A stretch of DNA of 64,000 bases, taken from positions 168,039 through 232,038 of the forward strand of contig NZ_JVSP01000006.1 of the NCBI RefSeq assembly GCF_001061665.1. Direction: 5' to 3'. Of this stretch, positions 11,433 to 20,791 are shown piece by piece. Source of the DNA: Rothia mucilaginosa. GTDB taxonomy: Bacteria > Actinomycetota > Actinomycetes > Actinomycetales > Micrococcaceae. The translations under genes and the position numbers were made by a program. The notes under the pieces were generated by a model. The model saw only the letters and a program-made list of their open reading frames with translations, did not search any database and had not been told where the DNA came from. How positions within the stretch are numbered: position 1 is the first letter of the stretch; every line of letters starts with the position of its first letter.

Positions 11433-11481
11433 AAAGAAGGCGGGGCGGTCAGACTTTTAGTCTGACCGCCCCGCCTTCTTT
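11433..11481. terminator. bidirectional terminator with a 22-bp perfect stem
   Basis: Left arm 11433-11454, right arm 11460-11481, loop TTTTA, A-run and T-run at the edges. It separates the plus-strand pair from the minus-strand glycosyltransferase run. Confidence 0.95.
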
Positions 11482-11527
11482 GTCTCCATGAACGCTCGAA
11501 GAGCACGAACAAGCGAGAGAAGCGCCT

Positions 11528-12778
11528 TTACTGGTCTTCGGGAAGCGCCTGCACGTAGGTCTTCAAACGGCTGATAAAACGAGCCTCCGAGAAACCGTCA
11601 ACGTGCTCACGGATGTAGTCGGCGTCCCAGTCCTTCGGGTTGAAGACCTCCAGAGCTGCCTGTAGCTGCTCCACCGTGGGCTGCTCGATGAACACGCCCG
11701 TCTTACCTTCCTGAATCGTATCCAGGAAGCCACCCGCGCGGTACGCGATGACCGCCTTGCCGCTCGCTCCGGCCTCCAGCGGAGTGATGCCGAAGTCCTC
11801 GTAGGAAATTGCCAGCAGCGCCAGGCAGTGGCGGTAGGCGTAGCGCAGCTGCGCATCCGTCACACCCGAGGCAATCCGAATCGTGTCACCCGCAATCTGC
11901 TGCAGGTGTTCCTTCTCGGGACCGTGACCAATCACCAGCAGTTTCTTGCCCAGGTTATTGCAGGCTTCCACGGCCTTGTCCACGTTCTTGTAGGGCAGCA
12001 GACGCGAAACAATCAGGAAGTAATCCTCCCCGCTCATGAACTCTTCAAGACCCGGAATCGGCTCCGTCGGAGCTTTAGGGTCCACCGAGTGCGGGGGGAA
12101 GCAGATCGGAACGTCCTTCTTGCCGTACACGTTCTCGATGCGCTTCTTAATGACGCTGGCGTTCGCCACGTAAACCGCCGAGCGGTGCGCAGCCCAGTGA
12201 TCCCACAGCATCAGCGCCGGACGTAGCGTCTTCAGCAGCAGCGGCACGGGACCGGTGCTCTTCTCGCCCAGGTACTGATCGCTCAGGTAGAGCCAGCGAG
12301 CCGGCGAGTGGCAGTAGATAAACTTGCGACCCGCGTAGTTGAAGCCGTGCGCCCAACCCGTCGTCGATACCACGGCACGCTCCGCGGGAACCTTCAGAAG
12401 GGAGGAAGCCAGCGGAAGAATCGGCAGGGCCATGCGGTGGTTACGGCGCAGGTAGCCAATCTTGTTCAGAGGACTCGTGATGATTTTCGCGTCCTTGAAC
12501 TCGGGGAACGTTCCCTCCGGGTCGTACAGGGTCGTGTAAATCGGGGCGTCAGGGAACGCGCGATGCATAGCCAGGACCACGCGCTCGGCGCCTCCACGCT
12601 GAGTCAGGTAGTCGTGAGCAATTGCGATTTCCTCTGTTGCCTCCGGCTTCACAAAGGGTACGTAGCGACGCACCAGGTGCGCCACCTTCTTCAAGCCCTT
12701 CGGAATATCTGCCAGCACCGCGTCGGGATTCTTCGGCCCGGTAAACGGAGCGGAGGTCAAGAGCTGAGCGAGTGACAT
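11528..12778 (-). CDS. glycosyltransferase, GT4 family (GT-B fold)
   Basis: A 416-residue GT-B glycosyltransferase, the last gene of the minus-strand operon. The N-terminal half has AHDYLTQRGGAERV (about residues 53-66), the acceptor-domain glycine loop. The C-terminal half has FLIVSRLLPYKNVDKAVEAC and the E-x7-E type segment SYEDFGITPLEAGASGKAVIAYRAGG, typical of GT4 nucleotide-sugar binding. It is probably an inner-membrane-associated enzyme adding one sugar to a lipid-linked repeat unit; the sugar cannot be assigned. Start ATG 12778 follows AGGAGG; a longer reading to 12916 overlaps the upstream gene with unlikely residues. Confidence 0.88.
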   Translation of the reverse strand: MSLAQLLTSAPFTGPKNPDAVLADIPKGLKKVAHLVRRYVPFVKPEATEEIAIAHDYLTQRGGAERVVLAMHRAFPDAPIYTTLYDPEGTFPEFKDAKIITSPLNKIGYLRRNHRMALPILPLASSLLKVPAERAVVSTTGWAHGFNYAGRKFIYCHSPARWLYLSDQYLGEKSTGPVPLLLKTLRPALMLWDHWAAHRSAVYVANASVIKKRIENVYGKKDVPICFPPHSVDPKAPTEPIPGLEEFMSGEDYFLIVSRLLPYKNVDKAVEACNNLGKKLLVIGHGPEKEHLQQIAGDTIRIASGVTDAQLRYAYRHCLALLAISYEDFGITPLEAGASGKAVIAYRAGGFLDTIQEGKTGVFIEQPTVEQLQAALEVFNPKDWDADYIREHVDGFSEARFISRLKTYVQALPEDQ

Positions 12779-12791
12779 TTTCTTTTCCCTC

Positions 12792-13736
12792 CTAGAAAAC
12801 TTTCTGTGCGCGTTCGGGATAGTGAATACCTGCGTAGGATGCAGCCTCAACCTGCAGAGCCACCAGCTTCTCGGCCAGCTTCGCCGGCAGTTTGAGCAGA
12901 ATCTTATCGCTCGCATCGCCCAGGGTCTTGATGGTCTTCTCGGTTGTGAACCGGGCCAGGGTCTTTACGAGGAAACCCCACGGGCCGCTCGGGTTCGGGG
13001 CCGGATGTGCAGCATCTCCGTGCTTACGGACGAAAATCGTGCGGGCAGATCCCGAGTGAAGGGCGCGCAGGGCACGCACCGCGGTGGTGGTGGCCTCAGC
13101 ATAGTGCTTGACCTCAACCTCGTCAGAAATAATGATGCGGCCACCGGCATCGTGCACCATCTTGCCCATGTCTACGTCTTCCCAACCGTAGAGGCGGTAA
13201 GCCGGATCATAGCCTCCGGTACGCTCGTAGAACTCAGCGGAAATCGACGAGTTTCCGTTCCAGTACAGCCAGCGTCCCTCTTCGGCCACGCTCAAGGCGC
13301 CCTGCTTAAAGCGCGCATCGCGGAAGTTACCGTACACACGGGAGTACGGGGTGTCCGGGTACACGTTCTTGAGGGTACCAATCACGCCGTCGTAGTCGCG
13401 GTGCAGACGAATCTGGTTAGCGACGTAATCGGGAGCCGGCTGCAGGTCGTCATCGCAACGGATGAGGATATCGGCATCAGCCGCGCGGTGGCCGGCGTTC
13501 AGCGCCGCCACTCGGCCGCGGTTCTCCTCAAAGACAATCTTGGTCAGGTTCAGCTTGCCCTCGGCGATGTAGCGATCAACCACGGCCTCGCTGTTATCGA
13601 TATCGCCATCGAGGACCACGATGACCTGGATGTCCTTCTCCGTCTGCTCGGCAAGCGCATCCAGCGGGTAGTGCAGAATCTCCGCGCCACCGCGAGAGGG
13701 GATAATGACCGCAGCCTTGTAACGGTGAGTCGTCAT
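12792..13736 (-). CDS. glycosyltransferase, GT2 family
   Basis: A 314-residue GT-A enzyme. It has the GT2 opening AAVIIPSRGGAEILHYPLDAL, VVLDGD (about residues 40-45), the metal-binding CDDD (about 94-97) and a WEDVDMGKMV acceptor segment in the ED position expected for inverting GT2 enzymes. A C-terminal stretch of about 90 residues is basic and helical and may sit on the membrane. It is 13 bases upstream of the GT4 gene in the same transcriptional direction. The donor sugar is unknown. Confidence 0.88.
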   Translation of the reverse strand: MTTHRYKAAVIIPSRGGAEILHYPLDALAEQTEKDIQVIVVLDGDIDNSEAVVDRYIAEGKLNLTKIVFEENRGRVAALNAGHRAADADILIRCDDDLQPAPDYVANQIRLHRDYDGVIGTLKNVYPDTPYSRVYGNFRDARFKQGALSVAEEGRWLYWNGNSSISAEFYERTGGYDPAYRLYGWEDVDMGKMVHDAGGRIIISDEVEVKHYAEATTTAVRALRALHSGSARTIFVRKHGDAAHPAPNPSGPWGFLVKTLARFTTEKTIKTLGDASDKILLKLPAKLAEKLVALQVEAASYAGIHYPERAQKVF

Positions 13737-13808
13737 GCTTTTCCTTCGGGTTGAGGTGAGATGAGAGTTTGAGTGAAGTATCCCGTGGGGAGGGATCAGA
13801 CGTAGGGA

Positions 13809-14849
13809 TTAGCGAGCGAAGCGTTCCAGAACCTCGCCCACGCGAACCTTGCCCGCCTCGGGAGAGTAGTTCTCCTGCCAACGCCAGAACAGTTCGGAGG
13901 TGCGTTCCGCCAGGTCGGAGGAGTTCTCGCGCAGTTCCTCCCCCAGGCTCTTGATGGCGGCGGCCAAATCCAGAGGCTGACCGGCCGAGACGATATAGGG
14001 GTAGGATTCGCCGCCCACGACCTCGGCTAGGGCACCGGCATCGCTCACAATCACGGGGATGCGGGCGCTCATCGCTTCAGCAACCACAAGGCCGAAGGAC
14101 TCGGGCGCGATGGAGGGAACCACCAGCATATCGATGGAACCAAAAAGCTGGTCCGGGGTGGTCCAGCCGAGTCGGGTGCTGAAAGACGACACCTGCTTCA
14201 GCGCTTCCTCCACCTCGGTGCGCTCCTCATCCGAGGCGAACACGGGTTCACCGCCGATGACCAGGTCGTAGGCGACCTCATCAGAGTTCAAGACGCTCAT
14301 GGCCGAGCAGAGGGTCGCGATACCCTTCGAGGGGGTCAGACGACCCAGGTACCCCACGCGCAGGCGGCGGTCGCCCACGCTGTGGTCCAGGGCGGTGGAC
14401 ACGCCGCTCACCCAGTTTGCAAAGACTTCGCTGCCGGGGCAGGAGTGCTCCACATAGCGGCTGGGAACCAGAGTCACAGAAGCCTTGCGACGGGCGAAAG
14501 GCACCAGCTTGGCGTTCAATCCGGCCGGTAGCTGGTGCAGGTGCACAATGCGGTTCTTACGACCGCCAGTGGCCGCTGCAGGAACCAGGCCGTTGCACCA
14601 GAGCAGAACGTCCTTGTGGCGAGCGTGCCAGGCGCGCAGTGCCAGCATGTACTGGGCTCGGTTTTTCGCCGGAAGCACGACGCGGGCGAAGCCCTCATCG
14701 GCGGCCGCCTCCACGAGCTGATTGGGCTCGGAGGGGCCGACGATGGTGACCTTATAGCCAAGGCTCCGGGCCGCGCGGGCCACGTTCAGGAGCATGACCT
14801 CACCGCCGCCCATATCACCGTTATTGGTAGCGATGTAGAGTTCTTTCAT
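13809..14849 (-). CDS. glycosyltransferase, GT4 family
   Basis: A 346-residue GT-B enzyme. The N-terminal loop is NNGDMGGGEVMLLNVA (about residues 9-24); the C-terminal donor site shows LRVGYLGRLTPSKGIATLCSAM and PESFGLVVAEAMSARIPVIVSDAGALAEV, the retaining GT4 EX7E pattern. At 346 residues it is slightly short for the family but complete. It lies two bases from the polymerase gene upstream, so the run continues without a gap. The donor sugar is unknown. Confidence 0.88.
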   Translation of the reverse strand: MKELYIATNNGDMGGGEVMLLNVARAARSLGYKVTIVGPSEPNQLVEAAADEGFARVVLPAKNRAQYMLALRAWHARHKDVLLWCNGLVPAAATGGRKNRIVHLHQLPAGLNAKLVPFARRKASVTLVPSRYVEHSCPGSEVFANWVSGVSTALDHSVGDRRLRVGYLGRLTPSKGIATLCSAMSVLNSDEVAYDLVIGGEPVFASDEERTEVEEALKQVSSFSTRLGWTTPDQLFGSIDMLVVPSIAPESFGLVVAEAMSARIPVIVSDAGALAEVVGGESYPYIVSAGQPLDLAAAIKSLGEELRENSSDLAERTSELFWRWQENYSPEAGKVRVGEVLERFAR

Positions 14850-14851
14850 CG

Positions 14852-16255
14852 TTATACTTTCCTCGCCCGCTGACGGATAGAACTGACGTCAAACGATTTA
14901 GAAGTAGTCGACTTCTTGGGCGTTTCTTGATGGGTTACAGGGGCAGGAGCTTCATTCTCAATAAGCTCGCCGTTCTGCAGCGCAGGTTTTTCGTCGCTGC
15001 TCTGCGCCTTCTGCATAGCACCTGGTTCATGATGTCCGCTATCCGAAGCGTCCAGATCCTTATCCGGGTTCAGGTACAGCAATGCAAGACCCACCACGAT
15101 AGCCCAAGGCACAGTCAGAATCACCTCACCAAGACGCTGAGAGGTAATAATGATAATCACCATTGCGGCTTCGGCGATAACAATGCGCTGAGCACGCGGC
15201 TGCTTCCAGATGAATGCGGCAGAAATCATCAGGCCTACAATCACAATCATATAGAGCCATCCGGCCTCCTGGACCAGCGTCATATATGAATTGTGGAAAT
15301 AGAAGTAACGATTCTGAAGTGGCACCTGAGCGGTACCCAGACCGCCACCATACCAAGGAACCATATCAATCATGCGGTACATGGTCTCATCGATTCGTTC
15401 ACGCAGAAGGTCACTACCGAGTCGATCCGCGAAGGCACCGGCACGCGCAAAATTATCTTCCAGGTAGTTCACAGCCTGGTAAAACAACAACGCAAGAACT
15501 GCTTTACCGAACAAATTCAGGCGATGAGAGAAGTACAACCACAGGACAGCAAAAGCATATGCGGCAAGAGAGGTACGGGAACCGGTCAGCCACAGCATGC
15601 CGGAGGTAACAACAAAAGCAACGATACGGTGACTTGTCTTTCGGACCATAGCCACGAAAAGGAAGCCAAAAATTGCGTAATACAGACCAGACTGATTCTT
15701 ATCGTTCAGCCAGCCGGTCAGCGTACCGCCGTAGTTATCGGGCGCAATACCTGCATAAAATCCAATGAGGTTGAAAATAAGGCCCGCAGCCACGCCAAAG
15801 ATGAGGGAACGAATGTCAATCCTCTTTTGAGCAATCTGCAACGCCAGAAGAAGGACCACAGCCATGCGGATTGCACGGCGAATCGCTTCATCAACAGAAA
15901 TGCCGTTAAAAGCTAGACTTTCAAACAAAGCCCAGCCAACAGCAAACAAGATGATTGAGAAGAACAAGGAGTTATACCGTGTCTCCAAGGTGGCAGGTTT
16001 TGTCAGCTTGTACAAGACAAACAACATCACAACAACGGTACCCACAGGCATGGTCACAATGGGCGTAGGGACGCCGATGAAGATCAGACCAAAACCAGCC
16101 CAAAAATCAAGCATTGACAGTCTTGAGACGCTACCGACAAGGTACTTTACTTCACCCGCGGTGGCCTGCCCAATGCGATATGCCTGGAGAGAATTAGGAT
16201 TTTTATCCTGCTGAGAAGCTGCGGTCTCTGTACTTTGCGAGAAAGACACGGTCAT
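14852..16255 (-). CDS. O-antigen ligase/polymerase-like membrane protein (Wzy/WaaL family)
   Basis: A 467-residue polytopic protein with about ten hydrophobic segments spread over residues 45-410 and a hydrophilic C-terminal tail of about 70 residues. The large outside loop near residues 260-320 (YRMIDMVPWYGGGLGTAQVPLQNRYFYFHNSYM) has the H-N-x-Y/F pattern seen in the Wzy_C/O-antigen ligase family. It would polymerise or ligate the lipid-linked repeat units on the outer face of the membrane. Base composition is visibly lower in GC than its neighbours, a sign of transfer. Its start overlaps the upstream GT4 stop by four bases. Confidence 0.85.
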   Translation of the reverse strand: MTVSFSQSTETAASQQDKNPNSLQAYRIGQATAGEVKYLVGSVSRLSMLDFWAGFGLIFIGVPTPIVTMPVGTVVVMLFVLYKLTKPATLETRYNSLFFSIILFAVGWALFESLAFNGISVDEAIRRAIRMAVVLLLALQIAQKRIDIRSLIFGVAAGLIFNLIGFYAGIAPDNYGGTLTGWLNDKNQSGLYYAIFGFLFVAMVRKTSHRIVAFVVTSGMLWLTGSRTSLAAYAFAVLWLYFSHRLNLFGKAVLALLFYQAVNYLEDNFARAGAFADRLGSDLLRERIDETMYRMIDMVPWYGGGLGTAQVPLQNRYFYFHNSYMTLVQEAGWLYMIVIVGLMISAAFIWKQPRAQRIVIAEAAMVIIIITSQRLGEVILTVPWAIVVGLALLYLNPDKDLDASDSGHHEPGAMQKAQSSDEKPALQNGELIENEAPAPVTHQETPKKSTTSKSFDVSSIRQRARKV

Positions 16256-17367
16256 TTCTTCTCCAATGTGCGAGTGTAAATATCAACCGTCTGAGCAGCC
16301 ATCTGCTCATTCGAAATCCAGGTGAAAGGCTCAGCCTCACTCTTCTGCAGCTGCGCACGCATAGCCTGCAGAACATCCTGAGTCAAGGTTGCACTTTGAC
16401 GGTCTACCAGCTCGTCGGCGCCCAAAATCTCCGGGTTGCCGCCCACAGCGGTAGCGACCGTCTTCAGACCAGCTGCCTTAGCGTCCAGCAGAGTGTAGGA
16501 GCAGTTCTCCCACACCGACAGCTGAACAATCATGTCGCTACGGCCCATCGCCTCAATCGGGTTAACGAAGCCGCTGAAGGTCACCGAATCACCCAGGTTC
16601 AGACGCTGAGCCTGAGACTGCAACTCGGACGCCAAATCACCAGAGCCCGCAATCTCAAGATGCGCCTGCGGGTAATCAACACGAAGCTGCGCAAAAGCAG
16701 CCAGCAGCACGTCAATACCCTTCTCAGGGGACAGACGGGACAGCGAGAGAATACGCGGACCTCCCTCTGCGGGAACACGCTGTTGCTCAACAGCCGCGTG
16801 CACCTCGGGGATATCCACGCCGTTGTACACCAGCTCCACGCCACGAGCGCCCCACTTGGCACGCATCTGATCAGCGGTAGAACGAGAAACAGCAATCGCC
16901 TGATCGGTGCCCCACAGGCGCACACGATGCACGGTCTCCATGAGCTTAGAACGCCAGGAGCTACCGTGGTACACCGAGTCATTACCGGCAATACCGTGCT
17001 CAGTGGTCAGAAGCTTCGGTACGCAGGTACCGCGCTTGATGACGCTACGGATGCGTAGTGCGTTGACCACAGCGGTCGCTACAACGTCCGCATACGCCAG
17101 GTGGCTGTGCACAATATCCGGGCGGAGCTGCTCAACAGCCTTCTGCAAAGAAACAAAGGAAGTCTTAAAACCGTAGTCGGGGCCGAACTCAGCCTTGATG
17201 ACGGTGACGCCCAGTTCCTCGAGGCGGCTCGTGAGCTTACCCTCGGGCGCGAGAACCACCAGGTTAAAGCCGGGGAGCCCGGCACGTGCCATATCGACAA
17301 CGTGCCGAGCTACTCCACCAAAATCGGGAACCGGAACGACCCATAGAGCCGTTGGTGTAGAGGTCAT
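16252..17367 (-). CDS. glycosyltransferase, GT4 family
   Basis: A 371-residue GT-B glycosyltransferase. It has VVPVPDFGGVARHVVDMARAG at the N-terminus (acceptor loop GGVARHV), then RILSLSRLSPEKGIDVLLAAF and the donor-site segment ENCSYTLLDAKAAGLKTVATAVGGNPEI, where the usual EGFGL-E is replaced by ENCSYTLLDAKA. It overlaps the acyltransferase stop and the polymerase start by four bases each, so the three genes are translationally coupled. The donor is unknown. Confidence 0.86.
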   Translation of the reverse strand: MTSTPTALWVVPVPDFGGVARHVVDMARAGLPGFNLVVLAPEGKLTSRLEELGVTVIKAEFGPDYGFKTSFVSLQKAVEQLRPDIVHSHLAYADVVATAVVNALRIRSVIKRGTCVPKLLTTEHGIAGNDSVYHGSSWRSKLMETVHRVRLWGTDQAIAVSRSTADQMRAKWGARGVELVYNGVDIPEVHAAVEQQRVPAEGGPRILSLSRLSPEKGIDVLLAAFAQLRVDYPQAHLEIAGSGDLASELQSQAQRLNLGDSVTFSGFVNPIEAMGRSDMIVQLSVWENCSYTLLDAKAAGLKTVATAVGGNPEILGADELVDRQSATLTQDVLQAMRAQLQKSEAEPFTWISNEQMAAQTVDIYTRTLEKK

Positions 17368-18449
17368 GCCTTAGTCAACTTTCGAGTGAGGAAAGAACGG
17401 AAGGATGCAGAAACCTTAGTTTCAATGGAAATATGCACCAGGTAAGCGAAGCAGATCACCAAAACCAATGCAATAATACGTGCCCCCCAGGGACCAGCCA
17501 CCGGGTAGAACATATCAACAAGCATATAACCGACCATAGCGTGGCCCAAGTAAAGGGGATAGGAAATGCGTCCCAAGAAATTCAGCGGACCCCTCGAAAG
17601 TACCGGAACGTTCTTCAGGTATACAACGATGAAGAACACCAGACTAATCAGTGCCACACCGATTCCATGAGCAAGATCATGCATCAGCGCCGCGTTGAGG
17701 GAAGCCAGAATCGCAAAGTACGGAATATGCCAGGTGAACTTTCGATCATGGCTGTACATGAAGAACACCATGCCCAAGCTAAAGAGTGAAGAATGTTCCG
17801 CAACCGCGGCCCACACAATCATCTTCGGTGCTCCACCGAGAGAAGCCTCCGGGTGGAAAAGCAGACACAGAGCCGTACCGATAACCGACCAGGTGAGCAG
17901 AATCGTAGTCAGCTCCCCACGGTAAATCTTTCCCTTCCGGATAATCAGGTACAGGGCAACCATCACGTAGAACTGCAGTTCCACTGCCAGCGTCCAGTAC
18001 ACCTGATCCACGTTATCCACACGCAGGAAGCGTTGCAGCATCGTCGTGTTAATCAGGGTCTGCGGAATCGTAATATGGCGTCCGGGGTTTCCGTAGATGA
18101 AATACACCAGAGCCGATACCGCCAGCGCAAACCAATAGGTCGGGTAGATACGAGAAAAACGCGAAACCGCGAACTTCAGTGCCGACCCACTCTTGATGGC
18201 GCTGAGCAGAATCACGAAACCGGAAATGATGAAGAAGAGCTGAACACCCAACTCGCCCAGAGGAATGTCATAGGGCGAAGGAGCAGTCCGCGGATAGTTC
18301 TCCGTAGCGGGAACACCCAGGTGATAAATCACCACGGTAATAGCAGCCAGGCCGCGGAACCCGTCCAGCTCCCGGAAACGCCCGGGAGTGATGAAGTCCT
18401 GATCAAGGACGTCACCCTCCCGAGCTTTTACGGTCTGAGACTTGGCCAT
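17364..18449 (-). CDS. acyltransferase 3 family membrane protein (OafA/YrhL-like)
   Basis: A 361-residue integral membrane acyltransferase with about ten transmembrane helices. The N-terminal signature RELDGFRGLAAITVVIYHLG includes the catalytic-type His of the Acyl_transf_3 family, followed by the conserved FFIISGFVIL segment. Such proteins transfer acetyl or similar groups to hydroxyls of surface sugars. Next to a nonulosonate pathway, O-acetylation of the sialic-like sugar or of rhamnose is plausible. ATG 18449 is preferred (AGGA nine bases before); a GTG at 18470 would overlap the preceding gene by ten bases. Confidence 0.88.
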   Translation of the reverse strand: MAKSQTVKAREGDVLDQDFITPGRFRELDGFRGLAAITVVIYHLGVPATENYPRTAPSPYDIPLGELGVQLFFIISGFVILLSAIKSGSALKFAVSRFSRIYPTYWFALAVSALVYFIYGNPGRHITIPQTLINTTMLQRFLRVDNVDQVYWTLAVELQFYVMVALYLIIRKGKIYRGELTTILLTWSVIGTALCLLFHPEASLGGAPKMIVWAAVAEHSSLFSLGMVFFMYSHDRKFTWHIPYFAILASLNAALMHDLAHGIGVALISLVFFIVVYLKNVPVLSRGPLNFLGRISYPLYLGHAMVGYMLVDMFYPVAGPWGARIIALVLVICFAYLVHISIETKVSASFRSFLTRKLTKA

Positions 18450-18460
18450 AGATGCCGGTC

Positions 18461-20704
18461 CTACAGCCACTTCTCGAGGCGGTCCAGGGCGGTGAAGAAG
18501 CCTTCACCGTTGTTGATGTGGCCCTGCCAGATCTCAGGGATGAAGGATGCCTTCGGGGCCAGCTCACGCAGCTGCTTGCCCAGTGCGGCCCAGTCCACGT
18601 CGCCTTCGCCAACCTGAACGCCCTCACCGTCAACACCAACGCCGTCCACCAGGTGCAGGTGAATCGACAGCGGTGCCAGCTGCTCAACAGCCTCCGACAG
18701 CGGAATGTTCAGGAAGTTAGAAGCCAGCATGGTGTGGGAGATATCCAGGCAGAGCGCGGTGTCGTAGGCACGCGAGAACTCCGCGGTGTCCTTCGGATCC
18801 AGGAACAGGTTGTGGTACTGCTGACCACCCATCAGCCAGGGGTACGGGGGCAGGGTCTGAGCGGCCAGGCGCACGCCGGATGCGTCCAGGTGCTTCAGGG
18901 CCTCGCCGATACGCTCGTACTTTTCGGCACGCTCGGAGACGGGGATGTGCTTGTCCTTGGTGAAGCCACCCATGGTCACAACCATGATCGGGTCCTCGTC
19001 CACGGTGAAGTAGCGGGTCAGGTCACGGGTGATGTCGATGGTGCGCTGCACCTCGGCGATGGAGCGTTCCCACACCTCGGGGTCCTTCGAGGCGAGGTCC
19101 ACGAGGAAGTCGCCGGCGAAGAGGTCGGGCAGGTGGGTGGTGAAGCCCATGTCCAGCTTGGAGTCGAAGACATCGTCGATGTTGATATCCAGGTCCTTGT
19201 AGGAGAAGTGGAACTCCAGGAAGTCCGGCTTAGCCTCTTCAATCAGCGGCTTGTAGTCGTGGTAGCGGACGGGCAGACCCCAGGGGCGATCGAACTTGAA
19301 GTCGCGGCGGGTGACCAGGTCATCCTTCAGGTCGCCCTCGAAGAAGAACGAGCCTTCTTCAACGTCGCGCTGCATGGTACGGCCGACCAGCTGCGACAGG
19401 TGGTTCGGCTGCAGGCCGCGGCCGGGGGACTTCACGGCCACGTCGGCCTCGGTCACGACCTCGCCCTTAGCGATGTGGCGGGTAGCGACCAGGGACTTGG
19501 CCAGGTTCACGCGGTTCATCAGCTCACCGGTGGACACCTCGCGGGGAGCGGCAGAACCGATAGCTGCCTCAACCTCGCGAATCTGCTGGACCATGGCCTT
19601 GAATTCCTCGGGCAGCAGAGAGACGGTGTGGTCGTTACCCTCGAGGGTCTTGTCGGTGGTGAAGTGCTTCTCGATGATCTTTGCACCGCGAGCAACGGCG
19701 GCAATCGGCACGTGGTAGCCACGCTCGTGGCCCGAGTAACCGACCAGGCACTGGCCAATCTCGGCCAGGCGGTCCATGTAGGCCAGGTTCACGTCCTTGA
19801 AGGGTGCGGGGTAGGCCGACTGGCACTGCAGCAGGGCGTAGGATGCGCCGGCGTTACGCAGCAGGGCCACGGACTCGCGAATCTCTTCCTCGCGGCTCAT
19901 ACCGGTGGAAACCAGCATGGGCAGACCGCGGGATGCGACGTCGCGCAGCAGCTCGTGGTTGGTCAGGTCGGCAGAAGCAATCTTCATGCCCTGAATACCG
20001 TAGTCGACCAGTGCCTGCACCGAGGGGGCATCCCAGGGGGTGCACATGATATCCATGTTGTGCTGCTTGACGTGGTCGAAGACCTCGTACATCTGGTCCA
20101 CGCTCAGGGAGAAGCGGGAGAGCAGGTCCAGGGTGTACTGCACGCCCAGGTCCTCGCCCGCGGTGGCGGCACCGCGCTGACGGTAGAGGGCGTCCATGTC
20201 ACGCAGCTGGAACTTCACGGCGTCGGCACCGGACTCAACGGCCAGGTCCACCAGTTCCTTAGCGAAATCAACGCTACCCTGGTGGTTGTTGCCGATCTCG
20301 GCGATGATGAAGGCCGGGGAGTCCTCGCTGATGGTGTGCTTACCGATGCGCAGGACGTCCTGCTCGTCCATGGCGAGCGCCACGAGGTGGCCGCGCTCGT
20401 CGGTCAGCGGAACGTGGTTGATGCCCTTGGCAAAGTATGCGCGCAGGGTCTCGGGGTCGGCATCTGCCGGAGCGGTCTGCGGGTTGGTGTTAGCAGCATC
20501 CAGGGCGCTGGTCTCCAGGGATGCGGTCGGGTTGGCAATCAGCCAGCGGCGGAAATCGCCGTCGGAGAGAGAACCGCGCAGAATACCGGACTCGTTGACC
20601 AGGAAGATGATGCGCTGGCCGTTGGCAGAAATCTTCTGCAGTGCGGTAAGAATCGGGTCTTCAGCGAAGACCACATACGGGGCGATATTACGTTCAATAA
20701 TCAT
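18461..20704 (-). CDS. four-domain fusion: CBS pair + NeuB-type nonulosonic acid synthase + SAF + TIM-barrel isomerase-like domain
   Basis: A 747-residue cytoplasmic protein. Residues 1-120 are a CBS pair (IFLVNESGILRGSLSDGDFRR; INHVPLTDERGHLVALAMD). Residues 130-390 form a NeuB barrel: IAEIGNNHQG (134-143), VKFQ, GMKIASADLTN, LVSTGMS, YSGHERG and KIIEKHFT. Residues 395-455 are an SAF/antifreeze-like domain (RHIAKGEVVTEADVAVKSPGRG). Residues 465-747 resemble the xylose isomerase-like TIM barrel (DFLEFHFSYKD, LCLDISHTM, HLHLVDGVG, ASFIPEIWQG). NeuB condenses a hexosamine with phosphoenolpyruvate to give a sialic, legionaminic or related nonulosonic acid. The CBS pair may sense nucleotides. The barrel's reaction is unknown. 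ATG 20704 follows AAAAGG; the longer TTG start is less likely. NeuA lies directly upstream. Confidence 0.87.
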   Translation of the reverse strand: MIIERNIAPYVVFAEDPILTALQKISANGQRIIFLVNESGILRGSLSDGDFRRWLIANPTASLETSALDAANTNPQTAPADADPETLRAYFAKGINHVPLTDERGHLVALAMDEQDVLRIGKHTISEDSPAFIIAEIGNNHQGSVDFAKELVDLAVESGADAVKFQLRDMDALYRQRGAATAGEDLGVQYTLDLLSRFSLSVDQMYEVFDHVKQHNMDIMCTPWDAPSVQALVDYGIQGMKIASADLTNHELLRDVASRGLPMLVSTGMSREEEIRESVALLRNAGASYALLQCQSAYPAPFKDVNLAYMDRLAEIGQCLVGYSGHERGYHVPIAAVARGAKIIEKHFTTDKTLEGNDHTVSLLPEEFKAMVQQIREVEAAIGSAAPREVSTGELMNRVNLAKSLVATRHIAKGEVVTEADVAVKSPGRGLQPNHLSQLVGRTMQRDVEEGSFFFEGDLKDDLVTRRDFKFDRPWGLPVRYHDYKPLIEEAKPDFLEFHFSYKDLDINIDDVFDSKLDMGFTTHLPDLFAGDFLVDLASKDPEVWERSIAEVQRTIDITRDLTRYFTVDEDPIMVVTMGGFTKDKHIPVSERAEKYERIGEALKHLDASGVRLAAQTLPPYPWLMGGQQYHNLFLDPKDTAEFSRAYDTALCLDISHTMLASNFLNIPLSEAVEQLAPLSIHLHLVDGVGVDGEGVQVGEGDVDWAALGKQLRELAPKASFIPEIWQGHINNGEGFFTALDRLEKWL

Positions 20705-20762
20705 AGGTTTGAACCTTTTCGTGAGTGTTCTATTGAATGACTGAGTGCCGGTCAATCCGGGA

Positions 20763-20782
20763 CGGCGACGAGAATGTCGCCG
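20763..20782 (-). other. small intercistronic hairpin between the NeuA-like and NeuB-fusion genes
   Basis: CGGCGAC (20763-20769) pairs with GTCGCCG (20776-20782), loop GAGAAT. No T-run follows. It may stabilise or partly attenuate the transcript within the operon. Confidence 0.4.
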
Positions 20783-20791
20783 GGACGAGGG

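Noticed and set aside
18452-20740. A 762-codon open frame on the plus strand across the NeuB fusion
   Set aside because: It is antisense to a gene with clear CBS, NeuB and SAF motifs. Its Gly/Val/His/Gln-rich product is the usual mirror of GC-rich codon use and matches no family.
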